From positions 198,500,537 to 198,564,536 of the forward strand of contig CM077672.1 in the NCBI GenBank assembly GCA_039707655.1: a stretch of DNA of 64,000 nucleotides, written 5' to 3'. A program made the translations under genes and the position numbers. Under the pieces are notes generated by a model. The model searched no databases. It was not told the DNA's origin and saw only the letters and a program-made list of their open reading frames with translations. Below, piece after piece: positions 22,454 through 34,150 of this stretch. Each line of letters begins with the position of its first letter. Position 1 is the first letter of the stretch. The DNA is from Elymus sibiricus. Taxonomy: Eukaryota; Streptophyta; Magnoliopsida; Poales; Poaceae.

Positions 22454-23714
22454 GATCTACAACATAAATATAGCAAAGACAACTTAGACTATTGTTCTTA
22501 GATAATGAGTTTAGTTAATCATATTTAAAAAACTCCCACTCAAATTGACATCCCTCCGATCATTCGAGTGTAACATGATCCAAATCCACCAACTCAAGTC
22601 CGATCATCACGTGAGTTGAGGTGGTTTCAATGGTGAACATCTTCATGTTGATCATATCTACTATATGACTCATGTTCGACCTTTCGGTCTCTTGTGTTCC
22701 GAGGCCATGTCTGTACATGCTAGGCTCGTCAAGTTTAACCCGAGTGTTCCGCACGTGTAACATGGCTTACACCCGTTGTATGCGAACGTAGAGTCTATCA
22801 CACCCGATCATCACGGCGTGTCTCGAAACGACGAACTTTCGCAACGGTGCACACTTGGGGAGAACACAATTTATCTTGAAATTTAAGTGAGGGATCACCT
22901 TATAATGCTACCGACGTCCTAAGCAAAATAAGATGCATAAAAGGATTAACATCACATGCAAATCATAAGTGACATGATATGGCCATGAACTTGTGCTTTT
23001 GATCTCCATCTCCAAAGCACCGGCATGATCTCCATCGTCACCGGCATGACACCATGATCTCCATCATCTTGATCTCCATCAACATGTCGCCATAAGGTTG
23101 TCGCGCTGACTGTTGCTTCCACGACTATAGCTAACGTTTAGCGATAAAGTAAAGCATTACATAGCGCTTAATGATTGACACGCAGGTCATACAATAATTA
23201 AAGACAACTCTATGGCTCCTGCCAGTTGCCGTACTCATCGACATGCAAGTCGTGATATTCTATACAACACATGATCATCTCATACATCACATATATCTCA
23301 TCATGTAATTGGCCATATCACATCACAACATACCCTGCAAAAACAAGTTAGACGTCCTCTAATTGTTGTTGCAAATTTTACGTGGCTGCTACGGGTTTGC
23401 AAGAACCGTTCTTACCTACGCAAAACCACAACGTGGTGTAGTGATTGCTTTTTGATCTTCTAAAAGAACCCTCTTCATTGAAATCGATTCAACTAAAGTG
23501 AGAGAGACAGACACCCGCTAGCCATCTTTATGCAACAAAATTACATGTCAGTTGAAGGAACCTGTCTCGCGTAAGTGTACGCGTAATGTCGGTCCGGGCC
23601 GCTTCATCTCACAATACCGCCGAATCAAATATCAACTAGTAACGGCAAGCAATATGTATACACCCACGCCCACAACTCGTTTGTGTTCTACTCGAGATCT
23701 CATCTACGCATAGA
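22454..23714 (-). other. 5' untranslated leader of the Angela-type copia
   Basis: This stretch lies between the primer site and the Gag ATG, about 1.26 kb. It holds no long ORF. A long leader is normal for the BARE1 group and may hold dimerisation or packaging signals, though I see no specific one. Confidence 0.7.
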
Positions 23715-23730
23715 CCTGGCTCTGATACCA
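23715..23730 (-). promoter_or_regulatory. Primer binding site of the Angela-type copia (tRNA-iMet)
   Basis: On the minus strand TGGTATCAGAGCCAGG matches the initiator tRNA-Met 3' end and lies one base from the LTR. This is the standard copia primer, unlike the tRNA-Asp sites of A, B, C and D. Confidence 0.93.
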
Positions 23731-23731
23731 C

Positions 23732-25624
23732 TGTTGGGGAACGTTGCATGGGAAACAAAAATTTTCCTACGCACACATAAGATCTATCCATGGTGATGAG
23801 CATCTACGAGAGGGAGAGTGGATCTACATACCCTTGTAGATCGCTAAGCGGAAGCGTTTAAGAAACGCGGTTGATGTAGTCGAACGTCTCCGCGATCCAA
23901 ATCGCAAGTCGTCCCTCGATCCGATCACGAACTAGTGCCGAACGGACGGCACCTCCGCGTTCAACACACGTACGGCTTGATGACGCCTTCACCTCCTCGA
24001 TCCAGCGAGCGATGATGAAGTAGTGGTTGAGTTCCAGCAGCACGACGGCGTGGTGATGGTGGTGAGGAACAATCTCTGCAGGGCTTCGCCAAGCACTACG
24101 GAGATTATGACGGAGGAACTAGAGGGTTAGGGTTGCCGCACACGGCTTGGGGAAATCTTGATGTGTCCCGTGTGCTAGCCCTGCCCCTCTATTTATATGT
24201 TGAGCCTTGGGGTCTAAACTTGGAGTAAAAGCCTCCTCCGGGTCGGTTTTGCCCGCACAAGGTCGGTTTGGCCCGCAGGGAAAGAGTCCAACTCGGATCC
24301 CTGCCGAACCGTGCACAGCCGCGCACAAGCGGTAGTACCGCTTCACACAAGCGGTAGTACCGCTTGGGCGGTAGTACCGCTTCACACAAGCGGTAGTACC
24401 GCTCGGGCGGTAGTACCGCTTCACACAAGCGGTAGTACCGCTCCGGCGGTAGTACCGCTTCACCAAGCGGTAGTACCGCTTACGCGGCAGCAAAACTACT
24501 TTTGCACTTTCCAATACCTTGTGGGCTTTATCCCTTTGGCTCATATAAAGTGTTGCTGCACCCGAACACTTCGGTAAACATCCGGAACCCCTTCCGGTGA
24601 ACTCCGGAACCCTTCCAGAGATCAAAACACTATTATCACATATATCAATCTTTACCTCCGGACTATTCCGGAGATCCTCGTCATGTCCGGGATTTTATCC
24701 GGGACTCCGAACAACCTTCGGTCACCAACATAATAACTCAATTATACTAATCGTCACCAAACGTTAAGTGTGTAGACCCTGCGGGTTCGAGAACTATGTA
24801 GACATGACCGAGACACCTCTACGGCCAATAACCAATAGCGGGACCTGGATGCCCATATTGGCTCCTACATATTCTACGAAGATCTTTATCGGTCGAACCT
24901 CTATGTCAAGGATTCAGTTAATCCCGTATGCTGTTCCCTTTGTTCTTCGGTATGTTACTTGCCCGAGATTCGATCGTCGGTATCACTATACCTAGTTCAA
25001 TCTCGTTACCGGCAAGTCTCTTTACTCGTTCCGTAACACAAGATCTCGTGGCTAACACTTTAGTCACATTGCTTGCAAGGCTCATTGTGATGTTGTATTA
25101 CCGAGTGGGCCCTGAGATACCTCTCCGTCATACGGAGTAACAAATCCCAGTCTTAATCCATGCCAACCCAACAGACACCCTCGGAGATACCTGTAGAGCA
25201 CCTTTATAGTCACCCAGTTACGTTGCGACGTTTGATACACACAAGGTATTCCTCCGGTGTTAGTGAGTTGCATGATCTCATGGTCAAAGGAACAGATACT
25301 TGACATGCAGAAAACAATAGCAATAAACTGACACGATCAAATGCTACGTTTACAGTTTGGGTCTTGTCCATCACATCATTCTCCTAATGATGTGATCCCG
25401 TTATCAAATGACATCTCATGTCAATGGCTAGGAAACCTTAACCATCTTTGATCAACGAGCTAGTCAACTAGAGGCTTACTAGGGACACAGTGTTGTCTAT
25501 GTACCCACACATGTATTTGAGTTTCCAATCAATACAATTATAGCATGGATAATAAACGATTATCATTAACAAGGAAATATAATAATAACCAATTTATTAT
25601 TGCCTCTAGGGCATATTTCCAACA
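23732..25624 (-). repeat. 5' LTR of the Angela-type copia
   Basis: The LTR is 1893 bp and identical to the 3' LTR at 16472-18364. On the minus strand it starts TGTTGGAAATATGCCC at 25624. It includes the palindrome array (24326-24482) and TATA box (24192-24198) that would drive the element. Confidence 0.95.
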
Positions 25625-25629
25625 CTATC
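25625..25629. repeat. Target-site duplication of the Angela-type copia, right copy
   Basis: CTATC here pairs with 16467-16471. Confidence 0.94.
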
Positions 25630-26905
25630 ACACATAAGCCTCCTTATATCTTCCTCAAAACAGCCACCATACCTACCTATTATGGCATTTCCATAGCCAT
25701 TCCGAGATATATTGCCATGCAACTTCCATCATCATCATATACATGACTTGAGCATTCATTGTCATATTGCTTTGCATGATCGTAAGATAGCTAGCATGAT
25801 ATTTTCATGGCTTGTCCCTTTTTTGATATCTTTGCTATGCTAGATCATTGCACATCCTGGTACACTGCCAGAGGCATTCATATAGAGTCATACATTGTTC
25901 TAGTATCGAGTTGTAATTTTTTGAGTTGTAAGTAAATAGAAGTGTGATGATCATCATTATTCATTATTAGAGCATTGTCCCAGTGAGGAAAGGATGATGG
26001 AGACTATGATTCCCCCACCAGTCGGGATGAGACTTCGGACAAAAAAAAGAAGAAAAAAAAAGTGAGGCCAAAAAGAGCCCAAGAAAAAAAAGAGAAAAAA
26101 AAGAAGAAAAAAAGAAAAAAACGAAATGAGAGAAAAAGAGAGAAGGGGCAATGTTACTATCCTTTCCACACTCGTGCTTCAAAGTAGCACCATGTTTTTC
26201 ATATAGAGAGTCTCCTATGTTCTCACTTTCATATACTAGTGGGAATTTTTCATTATAGAACTTGGCTTGTATATTCCGATGATGGGCTTCCTCAAATGCC
26301 CGAGGTCTTCGAGCAAGCAAGTTGGATGCACGCCCACTTAGTTTCACGTTGAGCTTTCATACACTTATAGCTCTTAGTGCATCCGTTGCATAGCAATCCC
26401 TACTCCTTGCATTGATATCAATTGATGGGCATCTCCATAGCCCGTTGATTAGCCGCGTCGATGTGAGACTTTCTTCCTTTTTTGTCTTCTCCATATTAAT
26501 CTCTACCACCGCATTCTATTCCACCCATAGTGCTATATCCATGGCTTGCGCTCATGTATTGCGTGGGGTTGAAAAAGCTAAAGCGTGTTAAAAAGTATGA
26601 ACCAATTGCTTGGCTGACACCGGGGTAGTACATGATTTATATTTTGTGTTAAGAAGATGGAGCATGACAAGGCTATATGATTTTGTAGGGATAACATTCT
26701 TTAGCATTTTTATTCTGAAAGGCATGATTGTTTGTTGGGATGCCTGAGTATTGATGTCTTTATATCAAATTATAGACTATTGCTTTGAATCACTCGTGTC
26801 TTAATATTCATGCCATGATTAAACTATATCATCAAGATTATGCTAGGTAGCATTCCACATCAAAAATTATCTTTTTTATCATTTACCTACTCGAGGACGA
26901 GCAGG
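25630..26905 (+). other. Noncoding internal part of element A, right of the nested copia
   Basis: No gene is supported. A purine-rich tract dominated by A with scattered G runs from about 26040 to 26157. The remainder is AT-rich sequence leading to the polypurine tract. Confidence 0.6.
26040..26157 (+). repeat. A/G-only-like purine tract in element A
   Basis: Roughly 115 bases are almost entirely A and G, with only a few C or T. It lies upstream of the 3' LTR on the sense strand. It could act as an extra RNase H-resistant tract or simply be low-complexity expansion. Confidence 0.6.
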
Positions 26906-26923
26906 AATTAAGCTTGGGGATGC
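26906..26923 (+). promoter_or_regulatory. Polypurine tract of element A
   Basis: The sequence aattaagcttggggatgc ends at the first base before the 3' LTR. Its core aagcttggggatgc is repeated twice inside the element at 15508-15577. Confidence 0.85.
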
Positions 26924-28445
26924 TGATACGTCTCCGTCGTATCTATAATTTTTGATTGTTTGATGCCAATATTCTACAACTTTTATATACTTTTGGCAAT
27001 ATTTTATATTATTTTTGGGACTAACATATTGATCCAGTGCCCAGTGCCAGTTCCTGTTTGTAGCATGTTTTTTGTTTTGCAGAATATCCATATCAAACGA
27101 AGTCCAAACGCGATAAAAATTTACGGAGATTTATTTTGGAATACATGTGAATTTCTGGAAGAAGAATCAATGCAAGGCGGTGCTCGTGGGCCCCACGAGG
27201 CACCAGGGCGCGCCAGGGGGGTCCGGCGCGCCGTGGTGCCTCGTGAGGCCCTCGTTAGTCGGTTGGCGCCCTTCTTTCGCCGCAAGAAATATAATATCCA
27301 GAAAAAAATCGTGTTAAAATTTCAGCCCAATCGGAGTTACGAATCTCCGGGAATTTAAGAAACGGTGAAAGGTCAGAAAACAGGAACGCGAAACAGAAGA
27401 GAACATGGAGAGAGATCCAATCTAGGAGGGGCTCCTGCCCCTCTGCCACCATGGAAGCCATGGTACAGAGGGGAAACTCTCCTCCCATCTAGGAGGGAGG
27501 CCAAGGAATAAGAAGAAGGAGGGGGGCTCTCTCCCCCTCTCTCCCGGTGGCGCCGGAACGCCGCCGGGGGAATCATCGTGACGGCGATCTACACCAACAA
27601 CTTCGCCGCCGTCAACACCAACTCTCTCCCCCTCTATGCAGTGATGTAACACCTCTTCTCCCTGCTGTAATCTCTACTTAAACATGGTGCTTAATGCTAC
27701 ATATTATTATCCAATGATTTGTGGCCATCCTATGATGTTTGAGTAGATCCGTTTTGTCCTATGGGTTGATTGATGATCGTGATTGGTTTGAGTTGTATGT
27801 TTTATTTTGGTGCTGTCCTATGGTGCCCTCCGTGTCGCGCAAGTGTGAGGGATTCCCGCTGTAGGGTGTTGCAATACGTTCATGATTCGCTTATAGTGGG
27901 TGGCGTGAGTGACTGAAACACATACCCGAGTAAGGGGGTTGTTGCGTATGGGAGTAAAGATGACTTGATACTTAATGCTATGGTTGGGTTTTACCTTAAT
28001 GATCTTTGGTAGTTGCGGATGCTTGCTAGAGTTCCAATCATAAGTGCATATGATCCAAGTACGGAAAGTATGTTAGCTCATGCCTCTCCCTCATATAAAA
28101 TTGCAACAATGATTACCGATGTAGTTATCGATTGCCTAGGGACAAATCATTCTCTTGTGTTACAAAAGCTTTCTACTAAACAACTAACTTTTATTATCTT
28201 GCAAATTACTCGTAGTTTTATTCTCGCAAAGTACTTCTAGTTTTATTCTTGCAAACCTATCCTATCACCTACAAAATAGTTTTATACTTGTTCTAGGTAA
28301 AGCGAACGTTAAGTGCGCGTAGAGTTGTATCGGTGGTCAATAGAACTTGACGGGAATATTGATTCTACCTTTAGCTCCTCGTTGGGTTCGACACTCTTAT
28401 TTATCGAAAAATCTACAATTTATTCCCTATACTTGTGGGTTATCA
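26924..28445 (+). repeat. 3' LTR of element A
   Basis: The LTR is 1522 bp with TGATACGTCTCC at its start and GGGTTATCA at its end. It closely matches 11717-13233 and carries the same GGCGCGCC hairpin at about 27186-27254. Confidence 0.93.
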
Positions 28446-28450
28446 GGGGC
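28446..28450. repeat. Target-site duplication of element A, right copy
   Basis: GGGGC here pairs with 11712-11716. Confidence 0.93.
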
Positions 28451-28496
28451 TCGGGTGACCGAAGTACAATGCTCAAAGACCGAGCTCCGGTTCTAA
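28451..28496 (+). pseudogene. Antisense coiled-coil ORF of element E, last codons
   Basis: When A and one copy of its target duplication are set aside, the frame that ends at 11716 continues here for about 15 codons to a TAA at 28494-28496. This shows that A landed near the 3' end of the ORF. The continuation in frame supports that the ORF was real. Confidence 0.65.
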
Positions 28497-29939
28497 AGAA
28501 CCTCTTTGTATGCCGTGGCAACTGCTGGAAAAACAATTATTATTTATGGCAAGTTAGTCGTTTGCATCCGACGCGTTTATTTTATTCCTTTGCGACCGTT
28601 TATACTGAAAGAGGCTGGTCGTCGGCTTCTACCCCCTCTGTAGATACTACGCGGGGTGTTCCGTAAAAACGCGTAAACCCTTAGCCGACGTCTCAGTGTC
28701 CGGGGGCGGTTGTGTATTTACGAAACAAGGCAATCGGACCATAGTGGCTTTATATCCTTCACTTAGTCATAGGAGTTCAAAAAGTTGGGCTAGTTGACCT
28801 AGCTCCCGGTGTAGGGGTGATCGGACACGCCGAAGTGCACCAGTTAGAACACCTCAGTTCGTATAGCAAGAACCCTTCGTTTATGACGGCGTAACCACTA
28901 ACGGCCTATAGTTTGACACTGTCTTCAGATAGCCGACCAGTTTACGCTTATCATGACAGTCGATTTTCGGCTTTCTCCTACTAAGGTGCTTGACCAAGCC
29001 GAGCTGGAAGCACAATCGCAGTGGTTCTCCCTTTGCGCACCTAGCCGAACAGAGCGGAACGTAGGAGGCAAACACAGGAGCCGGGCAACCCAATCATTGA
29101 CCAAAATCACAATTCAACACTGTTGCATATAATGCAATATCCAAGATGCCGAACATATATCAGACTTAAACATAGGCTCGATTTCATATCCGAGCCCCCA
29201 GTCAAAAAACCGGACTCATCTGTATATTTCTAACGGTGTCCATATTGCTACAAGGCAAAAAAAGCAGAAGAAATGACACGTAACTTTGTGTGGAGACCGA
29301 AAAAAGGTCTGTTCTTTCATTCATTAAGGCATAGCCATAGATGCCGAGCTGATATCAAGAGGAACCTTACAAGATACAGAGAGTATGTAAAAAGAAGAAT
29401 GGGAGGTATTTGGTACAGGGCTTTAGAAAAGTGGGGACTGTTCCCAGCGCCTTCCCTGCTGCACGTCTGCTCCTTCGTGTTGTAGAACAGCTATACCTTG
29501 TCTAGTCCAAGGCTTGGTGAACACTCCTGGCTAATCCATCTCGACCACGTAGAACGTATCCGAGGTGTGGAACCCCCGAAGAGGTAATTGCCGGAGTGTG
29601 GCTGCCTAATGCTGCCGAAGTTGTGAGTCCTGGTTGGCCTTTATGTGCCGCCAAAAAAGATAACCAGGATGCGGGTGATCGACCATTCCAAGCTGACGCA
29701 CCCTTTTGTTAAATATATGCTCCTCGGTCTCCCATGGAATTTTAAGTGCAAAGTTATGTACGCGAGACACGTAGCTTGCTACCAAGAGAGGGGAACCGGG
29801 GAGCGCGCGTCCCTATTTAGGATCGACGCGGAGTTGGCCGGGGGCCGAGGTGCCGGTGCGTACACGCTTTGAAGAGCTGAGCAACGCCTGCCGTGCTGTG
29901 CGTCGGGCAGCCTCCTCGGACGCCTAAAAATCGGCCGTG
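28497..29939 (-). other. Spacer of element E between protease and antisense ORF
   Basis: No supported gene is present. This is where RT, RNase H and integrase would lie in an autonomous gypsy element; none of their motifs appear on either strand. Short frames at 29273-29485 and 29645-29872 have no domain. Confidence 0.55.
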
Positions 29940-32900
29940 AAAGCCGCTGTCCTCTCCTCTGTACGGAGGGAGGTCTCTGTGTTACCATTAATGGTAATGA
30001 CGCCGTGGGGCCCCAGCATCCTAAGCTTCAGGTAGGCATAGTGCGGCACCGCGTTAAAGCGGGCGAAGCAGTACGACTGAGCAAGGCGTGATAACCGCTG
30101 CGGAAGGGGACGATGTCAAAGATCAAGTCCTCACTTCAGAAATTCTCGGGTGAGCCGAAGACTACTTCCAGCATTACGGTGCCCGTGCATTGGGCCTCCA
30201 CGCCAGGTATAACACCCTTGAATGTTGTGTTGCTGGGCTTAATTCGTGATGAATCGATGCCCATCTTCCTGATAGTGTCAGCATAGATCAGGTTCAAACT
30301 GCTCCCGCCGTCCATTAGGACAAGGGTTAGGTGGAATCCATCGATAATGGGGTCTAGAACTAAGGCTGCCGACCCGCCATGACGGATACTGGTCGGATGG
30401 TCCTTCTTATCGAAAGTGATCGGGCAAGCCGACCAAAGGTTGTACTTCGGTGCTACAGGCTCTATGGCGTAGACATCCCGAAGTGCGCGCTTTCGTTCCT
30501 TCTTAGGTATATGCGTGACATAGATCATGTTCACGTTTTTAACGTCGGAAGGGAATTGTTTTTGGCCACCGCTACTGGGCCTGCGAGGTTCATCCTCGTC
30601 ATCGCTGCGGGACCCGCTCCTGGTTGGTTCCTCGGCAAATGCCTTGCCGGCCTGTTTAAACACCCAACAATTTCGATTGGTGTGGTTGGCGGGTTTGTCC
30701 GAGGTGCCGTGAATTTGGCAAGGCCTATCCAGTATTCTATCCAGGGCGCTACGGCCATCCTTGTTCCCTTTGAAGGGCTTTTTCTTGGGTCTCGCTCGCA
30801 GGCCGCTGAACCCTGCATTGACTGCTGGGTCCTCGGTATCGCTGCCACCATGCTTATCCCGGCGCTTATTTTTGTTGCGCTTGGGTTTGCCATTTCCGTC
30901 GCGTGCCTCTGAGGTGCTGGGGTCGTTCCTGTGGGAACTGCGTGCAAGCCAACTGTCCTCGCCTGCGCGCACAAAAGCGGGTCATTAAGGAGGTAAGGGC
31001 CGCCATAGTTCTCGGCTTGTCCTGCCCGAGCTGGCGAGCGATCCACTCATCCCGAATGCTGTGCTTGAATGCGGCGATAGCTTCGGCATCGGGGCAATCG
31101 ACGATCTAGTTCTTTTTAGTTAAGAACCGATTCCGGTATTTCCGAGAAGATTCGCCCTCCTGCTGGACGATGTGACTGAGGTCGTCGGCATCCGGGGGCC
31201 GAACATAAGTCCCCTGGAAGTTTGCCCTAAAGGCTTCCTCCAGTTCTTCCCAGCTTTCGATGGAGTTGCTGGGGAGGCTCTTAAGCCAGTGCCTTGCCGG
31301 TCCTTTAAGTTTGAGCGGCAGGTATTTTATAGCGTGGAGGTCATCACCTCGGGCCATATGTATGTGAAGGAGAAAATCCTCAATCCAAATAGCCGGGTCG
31401 GTCGTCCCATCGTATTGGTCGATACTAATGGGTTTAAACCCTTCCGGGAACTGATGTTCCATGACCTCGTCCGTAAAACAGACCGGATGTGCGGGTCCTC
31501 GAAAATGAGTCATATCTGGCCGTGCGCTGGCTGATGTCCTGCCCCGCATCTTTTCCCGAGCTCTGTCATTCCTGTCCAACCAGGCATCGTAGCCTTCTAG
31601 GCCAGCGGGTGCGCGGTCCCGCGAACCATATATGGATTGGGGAGGGGCTTTATTTGCCTGTATTTTGTCACGCAGATCATAGGGGGCGTTGAAGCCCAGC
31701 GCGCTCTTGCCATGAGGGTGGGTTTTTGCAGGGGATTCTGTGTTTGCCCCTGCTGGCCTGTCTCGTCCTCTAGGGGGGCGATCGGCCTGTCCTGTATTGC
31801 CGTGCATAAACAGCTCGTCGTTTGCCGCCTCGTCGTCAAAGTCGGGCAACAGCCTTCTTTTGGGGTATGACTTGGCAGTGGTACGTCGAGCCTCGAGTTT
31901 GGTTTCGGCTTCGAGGACTTTTACCCATTTGTCGTTGAGTGCATTCTCATGGGTGTACAGCTCTTGCTGCTTCCTCTTCATGCTTCGCGCAGTTGCGAGC
32001 AATCATCGCTGGAACCTTGCCTATTCAGATGGGCTTATGGGTACCACGAAGTCCTCGGGTCCGAGGCTTAAATCGTCCTCGGATTCGGGAAGGTAATCCC
32101 TATCTGATCCATCATTGAGAGTGCCCACGTCCTCGAGATCATCCTCTGCAGGTGCCTCTACGGGCTTCTTCGGCTCGGCGGGCGAGGCTTGATTGTCCCC
32201 CCCCAGGTTCTCAGTGGCGTCGGGGGTAGCACCATTATCAGTGGCGCCCGTGGTGTTGGCCGTACTTTCACTTCCATTACTCCCTTTAGATCGCCTCTTT
32301 GGGCGGCGACGCTTAGGGTTCTCCTTAGGTTTATCCTGAGGGCTGTTTTTAGGCGTGTCGACCATATAGACGTCGTATGTGGACGTGGCTGCCCAATCCC
32401 CTGTACGAGTTTTAGCGGACAGATTTGCTCCGGTATCGCCGCTGACGTTTTCTTCCATGTCGGTGGTTTCATCAGAGCCGTAGTCGAGTTCATCGGTCAA
32501 ATCTTCGACCGTGGCAACTAAGTGGGTGGTGGGTGGGATGGAAATTTCCCGATCGTCGGTTTTGTATCTGATCGGATCGTAGACGGCGGATGAGATCGCC
32601 AAGTCTTGGATTCGATCCAGCACCTCATTTAACAGTGAGACCTCCTCCGTGCTCAAGACTTGGCTATAGGCCGGGCCGATCTGGAGTGGTCTGCTCGGAC
32701 CGCCTGACGCAGCATTGTTACCCTGCCCGTCTGAGGTCGATCCCTGGTTGGCAGGAGAAGGGGTCTCGTCGGCCATAGGCGACGAGATAATCACCGTCGG
32801 GCCCATTGGCGAACTCGGCTCGAAGCCAGGGTCCGCAGGCGTGGCGGCGGGGCCAGAAGCGATGATCGCCAGATCTATCTTCGGGATTGGGTTTGCTGAA

Positions 32901-33183
32901 GGATCGGATCCGAGAATCAGAACGGGAATATCATCCGGGACCTCCGCGTCAGAGGGATCCTCAAGCTGATCTGAGGTCCATCCCAAAAAGACTAGCTCAC
33001 CTCGGGCGTCCGCGGTGTACTCCAGGTTCCCGAATGTGACGACCTGATCCGGGGCGAAGTTCTCGACGCGGCGCAGATGGCCAGTCGAGTCGGCGTGCAG
33101 CACGATGCTGTCGAAGACAAAAAGCTGGCCGGGGACGAAGATGTCACCGCGAACAGTATCGCCGTCAATCTGCAAGTGATCCA
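29940..33183 (-). pseudogene. Gag-protease polyprotein of element E, broken
   Basis: The probable ATG is at 33181-33183 (minus strand). The N-terminal third is an acidic, Pro/Ser-rich extension. The Gag domain follows at about 31500-31110 (FPEGFKPISIDQYDG, then KGPARHWLKSLP). A basic linker comes next, and then a retropepsin-like site, MDGGSSLNLIY, at about 30300. The frame has stops near 32020 and at 31106 and a shift near 30990, and conserved sequence continues past the stop at 30136 to about 29940. It would give capsid and protease only. The family is gypsy-like; several inactivating changes mark it as old. Confidence 0.8.
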
Positions 33184-33229
33184 TCAATCTTTTGGGATCA
33201 ACACAGCGAGCTCTCAATGAAATCACCAA

Positions 33230-33709
33230 TGTCGGTGTCAAAACTGGCAGATCTCGGGTAGGGGTGCCCGAGCTGTGAGATCGGATCGATGGCTTAACAG
33301 GGAACGTAGAACACGGTGATTTACCCAGGTTCGGACCCTCTCTATGGAGGTAAAACCCTACGTCCTGCTCTTATTTATATTGATGATGTATCAAGGTACA
33401 GAGTTGATCTACCTCGAGATCGTGAGTTGTGGTCCAAACCTAGGATTGTGAATGATTGTCCTACTACGGACTATACCCTCCGGCTTATATAGGCACCAGG
33501 GGTATCTCGGGTTACACATGGTCGGTTACAACTAAAGGAATACATGCCGAATCTACATATCCTTGGGGTGTACGCCAAGTCTTCGGTGAGGCCCAATACG
33601 TCGGTTCTTCAGGTTGGAAACCTCCAGAGTCCCTGCTCTTCAACGGGCCTTGAGTCCGGCCCATGGACTTATCACCTAGGCATGGACCCCCTAGTCCAGG
33701 GCACCGTCA
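33230..33709 (-). repeat. LTR of element E
   Basis: The LTR is about 480 bp. In plus orientation it starts TGTCGGTGTCAAAACTGG and ends GGGCACCGTCA. On the minus strand it has a TATA box (gcctatataagcc, plus coordinates about 33484-33496). A single LTR is seen, so no target duplication can be tested; the five bases next to it are CATGG. Confidence 0.7.
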
Positions 33710-34150
33710 CATGGCAGCGGCAGAAAGAATGGCCGGCGCGGGTCTGCACAACCCTAGCATGTGGAGGATGTGCCGCGCCGCTGCCTGCGTGGCCTTGGTG
33801 ACGATGTACTCGTTGTCCTCGACGGCGATTTTGTGCTGCGCGGCGACGGCCTCGAGGGCGAACTCGGCGACGGCTTTCCTCTTCGCCTAAAAGGACCTCT
33901 GGGCCCTCCTCTTGCCCGATTCTCGGTCGAGTCGCTCGAGCTCGGCTGCCGTGAGCTCCGACCTCGGCTTCTTCTTCTTCGTCATCGTGGGACGGGCGGA
34001 GGTGGCGGCTGGAACGGCGGCCGCGGGTTGCTTCGGAGCGTCGGCCATGTAGCGGGGAGGGGTGGGGGAGGGCGGGAGGGTTTTTAGGAAAAGGGGGAAA
34101 ATGGGAGCGTTGTGTCCCCGACGGGCGGGCCAGGGGAGGACAAGGGCGCG
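33710..34150 (-). pseudogene. DNA-transposon-associated ORF fragment, 5' end, broken
   Basis: On the minus strand an ATG at 34046-34048 starts MADAPKQPAAAVPAATSA, followed by a Lys/Arg-rich helix (TKKKKPRSELTAAELERLD). A TAA-type stop falls at 33887, but one frame over the protein continues (AVAEFALEAVAAQHK) until it is cut by the LTR of E at 33709. I recognise this leader from Triticeae ORFs annotated as NAM-associated or Myb/SANT-like, often linked to Harbinger-type transposons. That link is from memory and not shown here. Its upstream DNA continues at 50867, beyond element B. Confidence 0.5.
34146..34150. repeat. Target-site duplication of element B, left copy
   Basis: GCGCG precedes the LTR and is repeated at 50862-50866. 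Confidence 0.9.

Larger units (their letters stand above)
16472..25624 (-). mobile_element. BARE1/Angela-type Ty1-copia retrotransposon, nested in A
   Basis: The 9153-bp element lies on the minus strand with two 1893-bp LTRs that are identical by line-by-line comparison. It has an initiator-Met tRNA primer site, a polypurine tract and the copia domain order Gag, protease, integrase, RT, RNase H. The LTR ends (TGTTGGAAATATGCCC ... GTTCCCCAACA on the minus strand) are those of the BARE1/Angela group. The coding region is broken twice: a one-base deletion after integrase and a ~99-bp insertion in RT. Identical LTRs mean a very recent insertion. Confidence 0.95.
11717..28445 (+). mobile_element. 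Complete non-autonomous gypsy-like LTR element A, carrying a nested copia
   Basis: Two LTRs (11717-13233 and 26924-28445) with TGATA...TATCA ends are flanked by GGGGC. A perfect tRNA-Asp primer site follows the left LTR and a polypurine tract precedes the right LTR. Without the nested Angela copy the element is about 7.6 kb. It has one accessory-type ORF but no recognisable Gag, protease, RT, RNase H or integrase, so it must have used another element's enzymes. It interrupts the coiled-coil ORF of element E. Its LTRs are very similar but not identical, so it is older than the Angela copy inside it. Family assignment within the Triticeae gypsy-like group is not attempted. Confidence 0.93.
28451..33709 (-). 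mobile_element. Right-hand part of gypsy-like element E
   Basis: The element reads on the minus strand from its LTR at 33709 through gag and protease. It then passes through a spacer to the antisense coiled-coil ORF, whose other part is at 10315-11716. No RT, RNase H or integrase is seen between protease and the antisense ORF, so this is a gag-only, non-autonomous type. The second LTR is missing. E entered the coding part of a DNA transposon whose remains start at 33710. Confidence 0.75.

Noticed and set aside
28881..29485. Small frames in the spacer of element E as a polymerase remnant
   Set aside because: No RT, RNase H or integrase motif is visible in any frame; the frames are short and unrelated to each other.
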